Below, piece by piece: positions 20,951 through 36,330 of a DNA stretch of 64,000 nucleotides. This DNA is from Pithys albifrons albifrons. Lineage: Eukaryota > Chordata > Aves > Passeriformes > Thamnophilidae. The notes under the pieces were generated by a model. The model was given only the letters and a program-made list of their open reading frames with translations, had not been told where the DNA came from and searched no databases. The DNA is taken from contig NC_092458.1 of the NCBI RefSeq assembly GCF_047495875.1, forward strand, positions 104,162,227 through 104,226,226, written 5' to 3'. Position numbers and translations under genes: made by a program. Each line of letters begins with the position of its first letter. The first letter of the stretch is position 1.

Positions 20951-23900
20951 CTAAAGAGACAGGAAACCATTTATAAATGCTCTATCAGGAAAGTTTGTAG
21001 AATGTTAAGCATTCTATTTTTATCCTTGAGTTAAAGACATTATTGTAGGAAAATATCATAGATATACATTTGTTTTGCTTTTTTACTGGCTTCAATGTCT
21101 CAGAAACTAATAAGTGACATAATATAAAGTATAAGACATTTAGTAATACAGTAACTCATTGCATTACTCTCAGTCCCATCAACATAATGAAATGTAAGCA
21201 TTTTCTTTAGTAAGGTATCTTATGTATCCTCCTGCACAGGACTATGCATCATCTATTTCTACTATTTGTGGTACTATTTACGCAAAATATTCTACAGGCA
21301 AATGTGTTTGATTACTGTGTCTTGACAGAGGTACATGAACCCAAGAAGGACTGAATTACTGAAAGACTGAAGTTCTGACCTATAAGGATGCATACAGACA
21401 GCATCATTTTCCACTTCAGTGGGAAAAACCTCAGTGACTTAAGCTATATGCTCCCCACCACTTTGGAAAAAAAGGCCACAGATGGAGAGACATAGATAGA
21501 GACATTTGGGTGAAGACAAAAAAAAAAAACAAAACACAAACGACAGAAACTTAAACCAAGAAATATTGAAGAGCTATCTTAGAGAACAGAAGGCATAATT
21601 TAGGAAACTGAAAAACCCACCACACTGGCTATGGATGTATACTGACAACTAGTAAATCCAGTTCTCCCTCTCTCCATTAATATTGGCTGGTGTAATGGAG
21701 TCATGTGGCAACTGCAGCTTTTCTGTGGCTCATTTCATCCTCAATTCCTCACAAAACAGATAGATTTGACCTCATATAAGACTGCAGCTACAAGCTTTGT
21801 GTTGTTAAAAGCATATGTTTAAAACTAATATAGTGTTTAAATTATAGAAGAATAGCCTAGCTCTATCATGGGCATTTATTCTCCATTTTTAAAAACTCCT
21901 TCATAAACGACTTGTATAACTAAAGGGGTAATTTCCTACTACTTTAATGACGTTTTAACATTTTATTCTGCTGGGAGACACATATCACATGCTCTTCTCT
22001 GCCCTTTTCTATATGGACACGCTATTCCTATTACAGGAAAACATTACTTTCATATACACACTCAGAGTAATTTTTAAATAATGAAAACTATTATTGTAAT
22101 CTCTCATATGATTTGGGTCTGAGACACAAAACAACTACTTGCTGCAATTCTACTATTAATATAACATCCAGATAAATTTCAGAAAACTTGAGGCATTTTT
22201 CTGGTTCTTATTTTAATATGAGTGGCCTTTACTAGGATTAGCAGGAAAAAGTTTGCCTTGTTCAACAGAATTAAACCTCAAACTGAGTCCTAATTAGTTC
22301 TTATATTTTTGTGCATTAGTTACTGAACTCGAGTATCTTAAGCACACTTAAAAGAGATCCTAAAGATAACATGAGTTGTTAAGACACACTATTTAAAAAA
22401 ATACGTAGTAATAAATAAGCGTTTTTCTCACTGAAAAATGTGCAAACACACGCAAAAGTGTGTAAAACATTTACTAAAAATATTTTTCTGTCTAAGTCCC
22501 CATTAACCAGTATTTTAGAACACACAGGGAAACTAAACTTCTGTAAACTTCTGTATGGGATCTTTTCCATGGATATTTTAAAATGTAATGTAATATGCTT
22601 TCCACAAAGAACTGCACTTGCCTGCAGATGTCTATCTATTACATCCCCATTTTACATCTAGATCTATAAGCAAACAGAATATTGTCACAGCTATTCAATG
22701 TACTAAAGAGATATGCATATGGAGGAAGGAAGGTGGGAAATGGTGGAAGCGCGACAACCAATATAAAAATTCACACTACCAAAAAAGAAAAAACTCATAT
22801 TCTGATCAACTTAAAGGAAATTAAGAATGCATTCTGGGTCCAGGTTTTTACTTAACCACTGAGCTGTTACAGGATTGCTACTGTGAACAAAGAACAGAAA
22901 CAGTGAGTTTAAATCACTATTTAATTGCTTTCACAGTTCATTCACTGGGCAACAACCAGGTAATGGTCAGGATAAATATCAGTAATATTTCTCTTGTCAT
23001 TCCTAATTCTAACCCCAGTCAGGCCAACTGCTTCACTAGATTTTCTCAAGAAGTATCTCAAATCAGACTCGTGTAACAGCATTTTTTTTTCCCCAGCTTT
23101 GACTTTGGAGACCTAAAACGAGGAAGGGGATGTAGATTAAAGATTCCTAGAAAGAGCAAGAAGAAATATATACATACTTAACGAATACATTTAATATCAT
23201 TTCCAAAAGTAATTAGTTATAAATATTCAAAGTAAGCACACAGCCCAGCATCCTGCAAAAAGGTCCTGTCTCAATCTGTTCTAAGTGTTGTATTTTTAGG
23301 AAACAAGAAATCTTACTGTACAAAAACAATAAGGACATGAGTTATTTCCAGCCTTCTTCCAAAATTCTTCCTTGTTTTCCTTCTTCAAGTAATGGAAATG
23401 AATTTACAAAGAAATTTTCACCCATGAAACGATGATACAGAAATTATAACATGATAGCATTTAAATTGCCATCTACATACAAATAAACTTGGTTTAATAG
23501 GTTGTTAGACCTTTTACTAACCTGCAGCAACAATGGAAAGAACAAGGAACAAACAGAATCAGGAAAATACAAACACATTCCAGATAATCGAGGGTTGCGT
23601 TATTTAAAGGTCAGACTTTGTGTAGAAATTTTGAAAAATAACTAAAATGTGTAAAGGATTTTTGTTTGTTTCCTACATAACACTGATGTGATGGTGTAGA
23701 CTTTCTTAAAAGATGTCAGATTGATAGTTCCCATAAGAAAATTACATAATAAATATTGTAGGTCAGTCACATCTGCAAGTGAGGATGACTAAGGGAAAAA
23801 ACTAGAAAAGATATGAGCAGAACTAAGATCTCAAGGTTAAAAAGAAAAGGTGGATTCTTTCATATGTTTTCAAAGTAGCCTCTCAGAATTTTGTCTATAT

Positions 23901-26900
23901 CTATATTTTCCTTAGTAAAACTTATTCATGTTAGGCTATTTTTAATATTCTCAACAGTATTTTTTCTGAATGTATAACAAACTCTGTAAGAAGTCAATGA
24001 CTTCTCTTAAGAAAAAACCATATAAAAATATTCTATTTTTGATTGTTTCCATCTGGTCTTCTCTACATTTCCCTGTTTATACTTCCCCTCCTCCTTGCTC
24101 CCTCATCTGATCTGATAGAGAATGCCAGATATTCACTCAAATATAGAGAGGGAACAAATCAAATAGCTTATTTTTAAGCAATATCATACTATACCATTAA
24201 AGGTCTCTAAGCTTGAGCAGTAGTATTTGTGCTGCTTAATCAAAAAGCATCTGCTTTCTCATTCCACCTGTAATGCAACATCTTCTGTTTTACAATACTC
24301 CAGAAAAATATTAACATACATGATAAATGTCAGACGGTAACAAATCTTTTCCCCACTGATTTATTTTTCCACATTGGAAAAAAAGTTGTGTTCTGGTTGG
24401 ACATCAATAAAATCTTTTTTCTCCTTGATTAACATGGTACACTCAGTGGAACTTAAGACTGTATCTTTTTCCCTTCACAGACATCATAGAGCCATTTACT
24501 GAATGAATTAATACTTTCTTCAATTTGGCAGTGATTAAGTCGTGGCCAGCCCAGAAGAATGAATTTCGAATTTTGAGTATTTCCATGTTTGCAGTAACTT
24601 TGCAGCCTCATTATGCATAATTGAAGTTAAATACCAAAAAACCTGATAGTTTTGCAAACTTCAACTTCTTAGAAAAAAAACAAAGTAGATCCACTAAACT
24701 GCAAAGGAAACCACCACTGAACACCACTTGCCAGCCTAGTCAATAACTCAGTACTTTTTGCTCTTGACTTCAAACTAGCATTGTCCAAATGAGCTCTAGA
24801 ACTTGAATCAAACATTGTTCCTCGGATGAACCTATTAGTTTAACTTCTGCCTCCTGAAAACATGGATATATGATGCTGGAACAGGAGTTGGCATCTCTGA
24901 AGGGTATCACACTGAGTCCTGTAGACATACCAGCACCCTCGGGCTGGCTTGAGGATCACAGTCACATTGAATCATGTGGACAAGCCCAAAAAATTCAGTA
25001 TAAACAGCAGGTAAGGTTTCTATACCAGAAGAGAAAACAGCCAGATCTATTATTGAAAACATGCCCCCACATCTTGCAGTCCTTAAGCGAATATGAAATA
25101 ATTTGTCATTGGTTAGAGAAATTATGTCTTTGGTTAACCCTTAAAAATGCAAACAAAAATATTAAAATTGCAGGATAGCTTTATAGAAATGCCTAAGAGA
25201 TGTTTTTGGAGGAAAAAAAATGGACTATCAAGTTAAATAAAGAAGTTAAGTGAGCAGAGTCAGTTACTGTAACTGATGAGACTGAAGCAGCGCCATTTTA
25301 ATCTCTATCCACTATCTTTCATTATCAAGCTTGAATATTTAGTAATTAGGGTATAACAAAACAGGGAGTGTACCACTTCACTGAAGAAGCAACATGTACT
25401 AGAATTATGCAGGTTTTCCTTGTCACTGTAAACAATGTACATTCATGCATTCCATGCTACTGTCAATTCCCTGTACTATACTTTTTTTTACCTACTCTTG
25501 TAGGCATAAGTATGTATTCTATTAAAATGTCCTTGCAATTATTATTTTTCCTTCCATCCTAGTGGTACATAAACAAATGCAAAAAGTTATTTTGACTGTC
25601 TAACTTATGGTCCCCAAAGTAGCAAGAAACTTCTTTGTTGATAGTAAAAACCAGCACTAGGAAACACCAACCAACCATTGCACAGGAGTCCCCTGAATGC
25701 TTCAGCAGGTTGTAAAAGGAAGCAAGGATAGAAGAGAAGAATATTACTGTAGCTCTGTATATTTTAGAAGATTCTTTTCTATGCAATTAATAACAGATTT
25801 GGAAGACACAGGAAAATCCTCAAGATAAAGAAAAGGATGAACGACAAATAATCCCATACTTAGAAAAACAAAGCTGAGGCAGAATTCCATGAAATACAGT
25901 CTTAGAGAAAAGAGTAGTTAAAAAGATTCCTCAGATGACCTGTGAGAAACACAAAGACCCCCTGAGTATCTATGATACTTATCTAAAATACCCAATATCT
26001 GAAACTTTGTCTGATATGACTCCTGAAAACTTCCCTAAGGCTTTCTCTAGACCTCAAAGGATTAAGCAATTACATACAAAATCAATGTCTGCAACGTAAC
26101 TGTCTGACAAAACTTTTAAATAGTATTTTCATAATCAAAAATATATTTAGTATTCATTTTTCAAATGACTACTACAGAAACTTCAAACAGATGAATTTAA
26201 AATTTGCCAGTTTCTGTTGACTCCAATGACATCTTAAATACATTACATCAGCTCCACACTCTGTTCTGAATGCTGACTAGAACTTGGGTACAACAAAAAA
26301 TCATAACTTGTTTAGAAGCCAATTGAAATCAGCACTGAATTGTCATTTGACTTCTGCTTTCCTCTTTCTTCTGAATGTAAGTCACACCAGCTATTTTATT
26401 AATATACTCACCTAATTGCTGGCAAACAAAAGTAGTTGGCTTATATTCAATTTGATAACAAGGTCTAACGTCTTTCAGACAACTCTACATACTTTAATGG
26501 GTTTAAACATGCTTAAGCTTTTGAATTCATCTAGCAAGTGGAGCCACAATCTTTTCTCAGTGCATCATCTAAGGAAAAAACTCTCAAATGTACAAAAATG
26601 GAGCAAAGGAAGGGGAGGAAATGCAGCTTGTTGGGTAATAACAACTTCTCTGATTCTAAGGACTAACCACTTCCTTATTCAACTTTAGTTCAACAGGTAC
26701 CTGTTGATGTCATTTCTCTTCCCTACTAGAAAAAATGATTTCTCTGAAGGACCTGGACAGAAAAAGACATGCAGGAGGATGGTACAGAATTATTTGGGAA
26801 GAGCGAGTTCAAAGTCTCACAAGGACATGAGAAGAATACTTGTTTTAAACCACAGTGAAATAAATTATTCAGAACAATGAATATATGTTTTATACATGTA

Positions 26901-28909
26901 TTATTTCCATGTCCTTGTGATGAAAGCAAATGCAAATAACAATTGACATTGCTGTAGACTAACTTCATATTTTCATTCTCAAATGCAAAAATCCATCTTT
27001 CATGTGTAACATGATTCTTGTTTTAATGAGGACTTCGCCAACTGACAAGAAAAGTGTTTCTCTTTCAAATATACCTAAACTCTGATTAGGAGACTGCACT
27101 ATGAATAATTAAGGGATATTTTTGTTGTTTCAGATAGTTCCTTTGGGACACTGTAAGTGAGGTTTGTTAGCAGAGTTCCCATAGTCAAACAACACTATTA
27201 AAATTCAAGACATGCATTCTATCCTTATAGAGAAGGGGATTAGTGATTTTTGAACAGAATTTTGTTCCTAGAGTTTTAGCTATCATTCTTTATGCAGACT
27301 GCTGTAACTAATATGGTCCATGTTTCTCATGTTAAATATTACATTTTTATTACTCTGTTATTTCTGTGTTATTTGTACTTCTCTGTTGTTCTTGTATTAT
27401 TACTTTTTTATTTGTTACTTTAATTTTTATTCTGTTTTCGCTGCATCAGAAAAAAGTATATATTATAAAACTGAATTGCACATGAAATCCATCTTTCTAT
27501 TAAATACATGTAAATGACCATATTGAGAATAATAGTGCATAGCATTTTTTATCTAACAATATAGTATCACTATTCAATAGTACAACAGGATGCCACAAAT
27601 AGTAATATAATGAAAATATTATTTAATCATATGAATATTTTCTACATTTAACCACTTTTATGTCAAATAAACCAATTAGGAACTTTTTAAAGACAGAACT
27701 TTCAAATTAACAATTATTTAGAAAGAAAATACTTTGAAAGTAAAATTATCAAGTATATTACAATGGTAAAAGTATAATTCCTTAAAGTCCTATCAAAATT
27801 TATCAGATTAGAGCCTAATGTCTCATCTTTCAATAACTGTTGCAGAAAACTCATGGGACAAATAATTAATTTTCATTATATCAGATGTGGGTCTTTGCTT
27901 TCTCTCCATGTTGTCATCAAACACTAAAACTAAAACTTAATAGTTGCTCATTTTTATATTTCTGATTAGTAAGCATTTTTTTTCTCCATTAATGCATTTC
28001 ATTCTTTAAAAACCTTTCTTCCAAGAATAGGCCAGAACAGCTTTTCCTTTCATTTTCTGTAAGAGAACAAAACCAAATAGTAATAAACCCCCCCCTTATA
28101 ACATTTTTTTTTATCTCTCATTATTTCTAGGGTGTTTTTCAGGTGGTCAGTTGTTGCTGCTTTTCACTACATGGCTTGAACAAGTCAAAATCTACCCATT
28201 TTTACACTACAATTCAGAATAACTGAATTTCACTGCTAAATGCAATAGTACAAAGATTCTATCTGCATTTTTCCTTACACTATAGACATCTCAATATGGA
28301 AATAAAGCGATTAAGTGCCACTTAAAATCACCACATGCTGTTAAAAGATCAAGTAACTAGAAATTTAAGATTTATGATTTATGACTCAATTGAAAAATGA
28401 CTACTTAAAATCTCAGCCCATGAAGATGGAAAAACTTTCAAAACTTTAGACATGAACTGCAAAATCCTCATCTGCTTGTCAACAGCTTGCAAAGGCAATA
28501 CAGAGCACTTGGTAACTGCCTTCAGTGCTACACAGAAAATCATACATTTATAATAAACACTGTAGAATCAAAATACAGGAAATATTCAAACATTTTTTTC
28601 AGCTGAAATAATGGCTTAATAGGAAACAATGCAGTGGAAGTGGGCAAAGTTTGGCCTTTCTTAGTCTTGCAGAGATTACCACAAGAAGGACAGATGTAAG
28701 CAAACAAAAACTATGAGTGTTTTAAACCAGACAATTTTGCTTAGGAATTGATGATGATTTTTTATAACTCACATGGAGGAGATAAGATACACATGAATGC
28801 TCTAATACATAGTTTTATAGTATTTGAAATTTTACCTCCACAGTTTTGGGAGACCATTTTATGCAATATTTTCATTCTTTCCATACTCTACCAAAATACA
28901 ATCCTAAAG
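20951..28909. other. AT-rich non-coding stretch
   Basis: No gene or repeat family recognised over about 8 kb. The open frame at 24870-25178 contains a donor-like CAG|GTAAGG at about 25010 but lacks an evident acceptor. The remaining short frames look random. Confidence 0.5.
28904..28909. repeat. Possible target-site duplication, left copy (CTAAAG)
   Basis: CTAAAG precedes the solo LTR and is repeated at 29587-29592 directly after its …CCCAACA end. A 6-bp match is only modest evidence. Confidence 0.5.
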
Positions 28910-29586
28910 TATCAGTGGATGGTACAAAGCCCACTGATGCAGTGGAAGGATTTCTGCTTCCAGGAGCCAGGCTAGGAAGGCAGCTCAAAAGGCGCTCTAG
29001 GATCAGGTTCCTTGGAAGCTTAGGGAGGCTCCTCCCGCTCCCAGTCCGGCGACCACCCCCGACAGAAGGAGTCCACACAAGCCGAGAGTCCACAAGGAGA
29101 AGCAACTTTATTGGCGTGCCCAGACTTATATAGGGTAGCATGGGACTTTCTAGAACTTGGGCGGAGTAGTGGGAGGAGACAGGGAGGAGCAACACACCTC
29201 ATTAGGTGACATGCAAATTAAGGGGAGGATCAAAGAAAGAACCAATGGGAAAACAGGGTTCAAACACAACCATATTAGGGAAACTGGTGCACTGCACCAA
29301 TCTGGGGTCAGTCAGGAGTGGGTTGGCGGGAAAATGCCCTAGGGGTTTGTGGGAAAAAGAAAATTGGATAAGGATGACTAAGGGAAAATGATTAGGGCAG
29401 CCATAGTAGGAATGTAACATTCAAACTGGGGAAACATCAATATAGGGTGTGAACTTATTAGAATCCTTATAAATCTCTCACAGAGCTTCCATCTTTGGGG
29501 TGCCGGGTTCCTGGACTTTGGCATCCTCGTCTATCCATCTCTTGTAGTATTTTTGCCACTGTATAAACCCCGGGTCTCCCCCAACA
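28910..29586 (-). mobile_element. Solo LTR, ERVK/alpha-like layout
   Basis: Read on the minus strand it starts TGTTGGGGGAGACC at 29586. It has a TATA box TATATAAG (29125-29132 complement) and AATAAA (29107-29112 complement) only about 20 bp further on, giving a very short R. A GC-rich U5 continues to about 28910. This compact TATA/poly(A) spacing is known from alpharetrovirus-like and related avian LTRs. The far end reads …CTGATA rather than …CA, consistent with one mutation from …CTGACA. No internal viral sequence is adjacent. Confidence 0.75.
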
Positions 29587-29592
29587 CTAAAG
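29587..29592. repeat. Possible target-site duplication, right copy (CTAAAG)
   Basis: This matches 28904-28909 and supports an LTR span of 677 bp. Confidence 0.5.
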
Positions 29593-32500
29593 TAGCTGTA
29601 AAATGCTGCATTTTATGTTACAGAAATGTTTAGGTAATAATTAGTATATGTGCCTCAGCACTCTTTCCAGAAAGACACAAGAGTCCTGGCACAGAGATTA
29701 CAGTTCAATAAGCAGAGCACTAAGGGCCAAGTTGAAGAACATGATATACAGAATTAAACACTCAGATGCGAGTGTAATTCTAGGAACCAGCCACAGGATC
29801 TTCCACATTTCATGGCCTGGTGATTTCTGACAGTTCAGTAGCATTTGACCACTTAAAAATATGACCCTGCAATTAAAGGAGCCCTATTGTCACTCCCTAG
29901 ACAAAAAGGAGTCCTGCAGGCACTTTTGCATTAGCTTTATCAAAATCTTTGAAGAAAGTGTTGTGCACATTAGAACATAAAGTTCAAAGGATAATTATAG
30001 AGCCTGCCATCCCCATCCCAGTCTACAGTGCATGCAAACTCTCCTTTCATTTTAAACTCACAATTTAGCTACTGCAAATTCTTGGAAGTGCTGAATATTA
30101 CCTGGGAAAGGTTTCTGACCCACCTGGAGGCTGCTGGTTAATACATTTACAGGACATTTTATCAAACATTAATTGGACTTGAACAGACTAGCAGAAAAAT
30201 AGAACAAGCCACAGTTTAATAAAGTGGAATGTTTCAAACTAAGAGTAAATACACTGTGAGAAGACTGGAAAAAGAAAAAATATTTTTTGCGAGTAGCCAC
30301 TCCACACAAACAGCAAAACTTCAGTGTTATTCCTACAGCCACAATTTTTATGCATAACTTGGGCTCACTGTCAGCTTTCATCTCTTTGTTGCTGAAGTCT
30401 CAAACCAAAGCAGCAGCAACAGGGTTATGGTAGAGAATGGAAATAAAAAGATGAAATAACAGCATGGAAAGAATTAAAATCTGCAGTGCTGCTGAGATTG
30501 AATACAGATACTAAAAACCTACCATCAAGGTGAAGGGTAAGTATAAAAGTGAAGGATTTTGTCATTCGAGTTTGACTATATATGTTTAATGGTGGTCACT
30601 ACAGCAGTTTTTCCTTGAACCACTGATGGTGACTGGGTTTGTCACCATTCAATTAATGACTGTACCACAGCAAAAACCAAACATGATGAACAGAAATGAA
30701 TCACTGGCCACTCTGCTGATAGACTGGAGGGAATTGTAAATAAATAAATTTAACTCAACTGCCTCATCTTTGAATCATACTACCAACTTGCCCCACACAT
30801 TTTCCAGTGTCCAACAAAAAAATGAGTTCTAAGTTAATATTGGGGGTCTACAACCCCACAAAACCAACCAACCTAGAAATCAAACATGGTTACTGATTTC
30901 CCATTCCATGAGTCTGAATGTGGCATGAAAGTATGTAGACTTTTGGTCACATACAAGTATTTTTGTCAGGATACTGTTACTCTGAAAGTGATGGTGCCAT
31001 CATTAGAACACAGATGTATTGTTCATCAGCTCTTTATCCCCCGTATCATAATGCTTCCTACCCTCAACAAGCTTTGAGATATAAAAATAGTTTTGGAATA
31101 ATCCCAAATAATAGGATTTCAATCCATCAATTTTCTTTCTCTTCAGGGAGATTTCCATATCTATGTGCTCTTCAGATAAATGCTAACACAAATGTCTAGT
31201 CCAGTACTTAAAAAATTGGCCAGAACTCTAATGTGTTATAGAATTGGACTTTTCCAGAAATTTCTGGTGGCTGATGGTCTGGAAAAAAAATAGTCCTGTA
31301 ATAAAATGAGAAAATGCTGAATGCTTTTTGTCTCAAGAATACCGGACACTTTCCTATCATTGCTTATTGCAGAGAGATTGCATCTCAGGAATCCAACTGA
31401 GGGACAGGATAATCACCTTTCCCATATTACATATGCACTTACTTTCTCAACACCTCCAAAAGAAATTGCCTATGTTGGCCAAAGAGCAAACACAAAAATT
31501 GACATCAGACAGACACAGTTATGTAGCTTCCTGCTGTTCTTGACATTTGGAGGCATTTAAAAGCTTTGGATCTCCAGAATGAAAAGCTTGTCTATACTGA
31601 ACCAGTATTAAAATTACACTTCCATTATGAAAATGAACTGGAGACAAGATTAGAAATGTTGAAGAATCAATCACAGTGAATACTTAGCAAAATGTACTCT
31701 TTCCAACAGCCCACTGATTATCAGCAGGATTGGGTTTGGTTTGGGTTTGAGAAATAAATAGTACGTTCAAGCACATAGAAAAAAAATTGTTTCTCAAGCA
31801 AGGGACACAGACAATTTAATAAATCTGTCCAGTTTTTACTGTGATATTTTCAGTGGATGTTCAGTTCAGTTTCTGACTGGAGATGAACATGTCAGGTGTG
31901 GTCACATAGTGTGCTTGTGGAGTCACAGGTTTGATGAATTGGTAAGGTTTCATCATGTTATTGTTAAGCACTACATAAATCTTGATATTGAATTTGTTGG
32001 CCTTAAAAGGTATTGCAAGCTCCAAAGCATCCATCTATGACAGTTAGTATAAAAATTATGGACTCCATTTGGCAAATGCTCAGATTATTGGCAACTGAAG
32101 AGAAGGAAATGTTCACCATGGCCAGAGGTGAACTCTGTGGCAACCAGATAATCAGAGGTAAAATCTCTGATAACCGCACATGATATTCAGAATAACTGGA
32201 GATGAAAATAATAGGTTAAACCTTGATTGTTTCAAAAGAATCATGAGTTCACAGATACCAGAGTTCACAGATAGCTCTATCAAAGGCAGAACGTGCCTAT
32301 GAATGATTCAAAAGGTTGCAACACAATCTAAAATTATCATCAGAGAATTTTTAAAGAAAAATTACCCGAGGCTCCTGATTAACTCATGTACATGTAAATT
32401 TTAAATCGGTTCAAGTTAAGAAAGTAAAGCAGAGCATGAAAACATGGAATTTGTAACAAAATTGGCAGTACTGAGCCTGAGGTGGTAAATACGATAGTCT

Positions 32501-35500
32501 ACATACTGACTGCAAAGATTAATTATTAGATTATATTCATCTGTGAACAATATAGCTATCTGAAAATTAAATGGGAATTATAGCCCATTCAGGAATTTAA
32601 CCCTAACGAACCCCCATATATACTCAATTTTGACCACGAGTTTTTCCAACAACCAGAATTCATGCATCAATCAGCCCGGAAGATTTAACTAGGTTCAAGG
32701 TTATCTCTGAAGAATAAAATTAGTTAAGATCTTTTCCCAGAAACAACAGAAAAACTTTGCTATGCTAATCAAAATGAAAGAACACCAGGACGAGTATAAA
32801 TAAGTATCAGAAAACAAGACAGTACCAAAATATAGAATCTATGAGTAAGAAGGATTATAAATGCCTTCAGTCAAAGTACACAAGAACCATTAGATCATCA
32901 TTGTTAGTTCTTTTACACCCATGAGATTTCAGGCTTAGTCACTGGATGGATCAATAGCACATGCTTCCTCATTAAAAACTGGTCAATAATTAAAGTTAGT
33001 CAGTATGTCAGGGAAGCATTAGAGCATCACTGATTGCTTAATGCTTGTTATTGTCAGTCCATTTAAGTCATTATTGCAAAATTTTATCATTTTATGTCAG
33101 ATATTTCTTACACATTAGGTAAAGTACCAGCCCATTTCTCAAAGGTGAAATAATAATCCTTTGAGCCAGAAGTATCCAAAGAGATAAATTATGGACTGAT
33201 TCATAAAACACCTGAAAAATAGTCTTTTATTATGGGAGCGTAATGGTAATACAGGAGCTTTTCATCTGATTAAGAATGAGATAAGAAAATTTCCACTAAT
33301 CCACATAAGCTTTTGATCTGTTAAAACAGAACAACTCAATTACAAAACTAATTTACCTGTTAGCTTCTAAGAAGAGACACAGAAATTTCTTTTGGAATAA
33401 GAGGTGACCTGAAATCTACAGAGTAATGGCTTGCACATGACATTCCAGATTCCCAAATGCCCTTCTCATGGCCACAAGTTTTACAGGTCAAAAAGAACTG
33501 TAAAAACTGTTGTAAGAAGCCTACTTATTTTTCTGCATGGTTTAAGTTGCTTCAGTTTTTATTTGAAAGGTATTTAAACACTGACTTTTATAAAAAGATG
33601 TTTGAGAACAGAAGAATTACCACCAGTGGGTAACTTGTGAATTAAGGTATGAAATAACAAAACTCGTCCTCCTCATGAGGAATATGTGTGTAGGAGAGGC
33701 AGAACAGCAGGGGGAGAAAGAGAAAAATGCTTTCACTCCTGGAAAACTACCATATTGGTATAAGAGAAATGAAATAACCGCTCAGAAACTGAAAACATTA
33801 CAAAGAAAAAGAAAATCACAAGGAAAACTTGAAAAACTTAATTTCCAAACCAATTTTAACAACTCTGTCAACGGGTAAAGAAATGGTGCTCTTTCTTAAA
33901 AAATATATATGTATTAAAAATAAATAAATTCTATTATTATATTTGATAAGAACAAAAATCATCATTAAATGATGAAAAAATAACTTGATTGTATTATTTT
34001 TAAACAGTAATTTATAAAAAGAGATTTGTAAACCTTCTTAAATGAAAGAGGTTTAAAGTTGGCTTATGCAAGTCGATTTAAAAAAAATGCTTTCTATAAT
34101 TTACTGGGTTTGAGGCTATTTAAATACTTGTTTTTATTCCCTTAAGGGCCACATTCTGTTAGGTTTTGTTGTTTTTTTTTCTGAACTTACACTACATTTA
34201 GCAGCACTAGCCATTACACCAGAACACCCTCTCATTGCTTAGAATCTTGGCCTTTTTTCACTATCTCCTGGTTTCTTTTTCAGTTCCACTCAAAAAGGAT
34301 ATCTGTCCATGTAAAAACTATACTGCTTCACAGGTATGTAAACCAGAAAAAAACCCAGACAACTTGTGTCATTGTTAATTGGAAGAAAATAAAAGCCAAT
34401 CTGGTAATAGAATTTCTATCTGGGCAAGCTTGCAAATGCATTGAGAAATTACCAAGTTGATTTTTATTATTTTTTTTTCTCTCTTGTTTGGAAGTTGAGA
34501 AAGTTTAGCAATGGAGCCTTGAAACCTTTTTTCTTTTCCTGCTCTGTGTTCTCCCACTTCTCATGTCAGTTTAAGTCAAGGATAAGTTTACAAACAAGGA
34601 AAAAAAGTCGTACATATGGGCAATAAAGAAACTCAAACCACCCCTTCACCTTACGCATTCATGCTTTATACTACTAGAATGGTTACAAAGGCTGTGACTG
34701 GGAGCTGGCTGTGAATATGGAGGAACATGAGAAGTTACATTAAATTGTTTTTCTCATGCTCAGTATATGTTAAAACCATTTGTGCTTACAGATACTCCCT
34801 GTGGAAAAGGAACTACTGTATAGTTCTACCATAGTTACTATTCTTCTGCTAGCAGGACAGAAACTCAAAGACTTATTACTTTTAAGGCAAGAATCATGTC
34901 AACTGTCTTCTGCAATTTGATGTTCATTGAAAGGGGTTTTGCAGCCAAACATGAAAAAAAAATGAAGCCAAAGAACCTCCTGAAAAGAGAAAAGGAAATT
35001 AAACCATATTTAGCAAACTTTCAATCCCTTCACTGCACTTGCTTTCAGAACATGCAACTGTCTCTTCAGAGCACTGCAGTTCTGTGTATGGTCACCACTG
35101 GAGGACTGTACATCAATAACTACAGATGATCATGTGATTCAAGTGTGTTTGACTTTAATCTAATTAATCCAAAATGATTGCTAGAGAAAAATAACCAAGG
35201 AAGAAAAACTAAAAACACCTGTATGTAAAATGAAGTGCCAGAAAGAGAAAATTGCAGAAGTTACTGCAAAATTCTTGTCTTCGAGGCAGTTCGAGCTACA
35301 ATTTTATTTTGCCTTTTTGGTACACAGTGATATTGATAACATGTCTGTGAGCAGCCTTTTAGTCCTATTTTGTAAGAAAGCACTTCTTTGAAGCTTCTTA
35401 TCCTGAATTGAATATTTAAATCATGGAAGTTTATAACAGAGCTCCCATTACTGTTTTGTAGAATTTTTAGTTAAACAAAATAAAGAAGTTAAACCACATT

Positions 35501-36116
35501 TCGAGTTGCAATGAAACCCACACATTCAGTTAAAAATTGGAGTTAACATAAGTGTTACTGTATAGGTTTTTCTGTCAGCTTTTTGTAATCCTATTTCAGT
35601 TCATGACAAAGAAAAGTATTTTCACTCCCTTGGATTTCTGGACAAGTTCAGGAACAAGTTCTAAATCTACTTAGATTTTAATAACATTTTCTTATTAAAA
35701 ACAGAGCTATGCTACATAACAACCCTATTTCCATTAGGCAAACAAGAATGGTACCAGTGAAATATACTAGAAATAGTTAGTTTTGTTTAGAAGTTGCACT
35801 GAATGTTAAATCAATATTTTCTTTTTTAGCAAATACATATGAAACAAATTCTGCAACGTATGCTTGAAATTTTGCAGAACCCTTTTCAGAGGCCTAATTT
35901 CAGAAGAAAAATTTCATGTATGTGTCCCTGTACTTTTTTTCATTCTAGAGTTTCTGAGAGAGTTGTTCTCTTTATTCAACCTCTGTGTGAGGAAAGATAT
36001 TTTGCCCATGGAGAGAATTATTTTAAGCCATATCTGAAATTTAACTCCTGTATCATAAAGAAAGAATTTTTCTGAGCTCCAGGATGGAAGAGGATTACTG
36101 ACAATGATCATTACAT
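29593..36116. other. AT-rich non-coding stretch
   Basis: About 6.5 kb with no recognised gene, RNA or repeat family. All open frames are short and lack motifs. Confidence 0.5.
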
Positions 36117-36330
36117 GGTAGAATAATCTAGGTCGAAAGGAACCCTAGGGAATCTCTGGTCCAACTTGATGAACCAAGGACAGTCAGCTATGTGAACTAA
36201 CCAGATTCCTCAGGGGTTTATTCAGCCAAATCTTGAAAAACACTTAAGATAAAAAGAGCACTTCTCTAGTCACCCAGTTCTACTGCTGGTTGTCCTAACA
36301 AGGAATTAGTTCCCTGACATCCAACTCATC
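36117..36330 (-). mobile_element. CR1 LINE 3'-end fragment
   Basis: The segment 'tagaataatctaggtcgaaagg … tggtccaac' is the complement of a CR1 3' terminus. It continues into diverged CR1 sequence ending near 'gacatccaactcat'. It is old and non-coding. Confidence 0.7.

Noticed and set aside
24870..25178. 102-codon plus ORF with CAG|GTAAGG donor-like site
   Set aside because: There is no acceptor or polypyrimidine tract before it, no known motif, and no partner exon.
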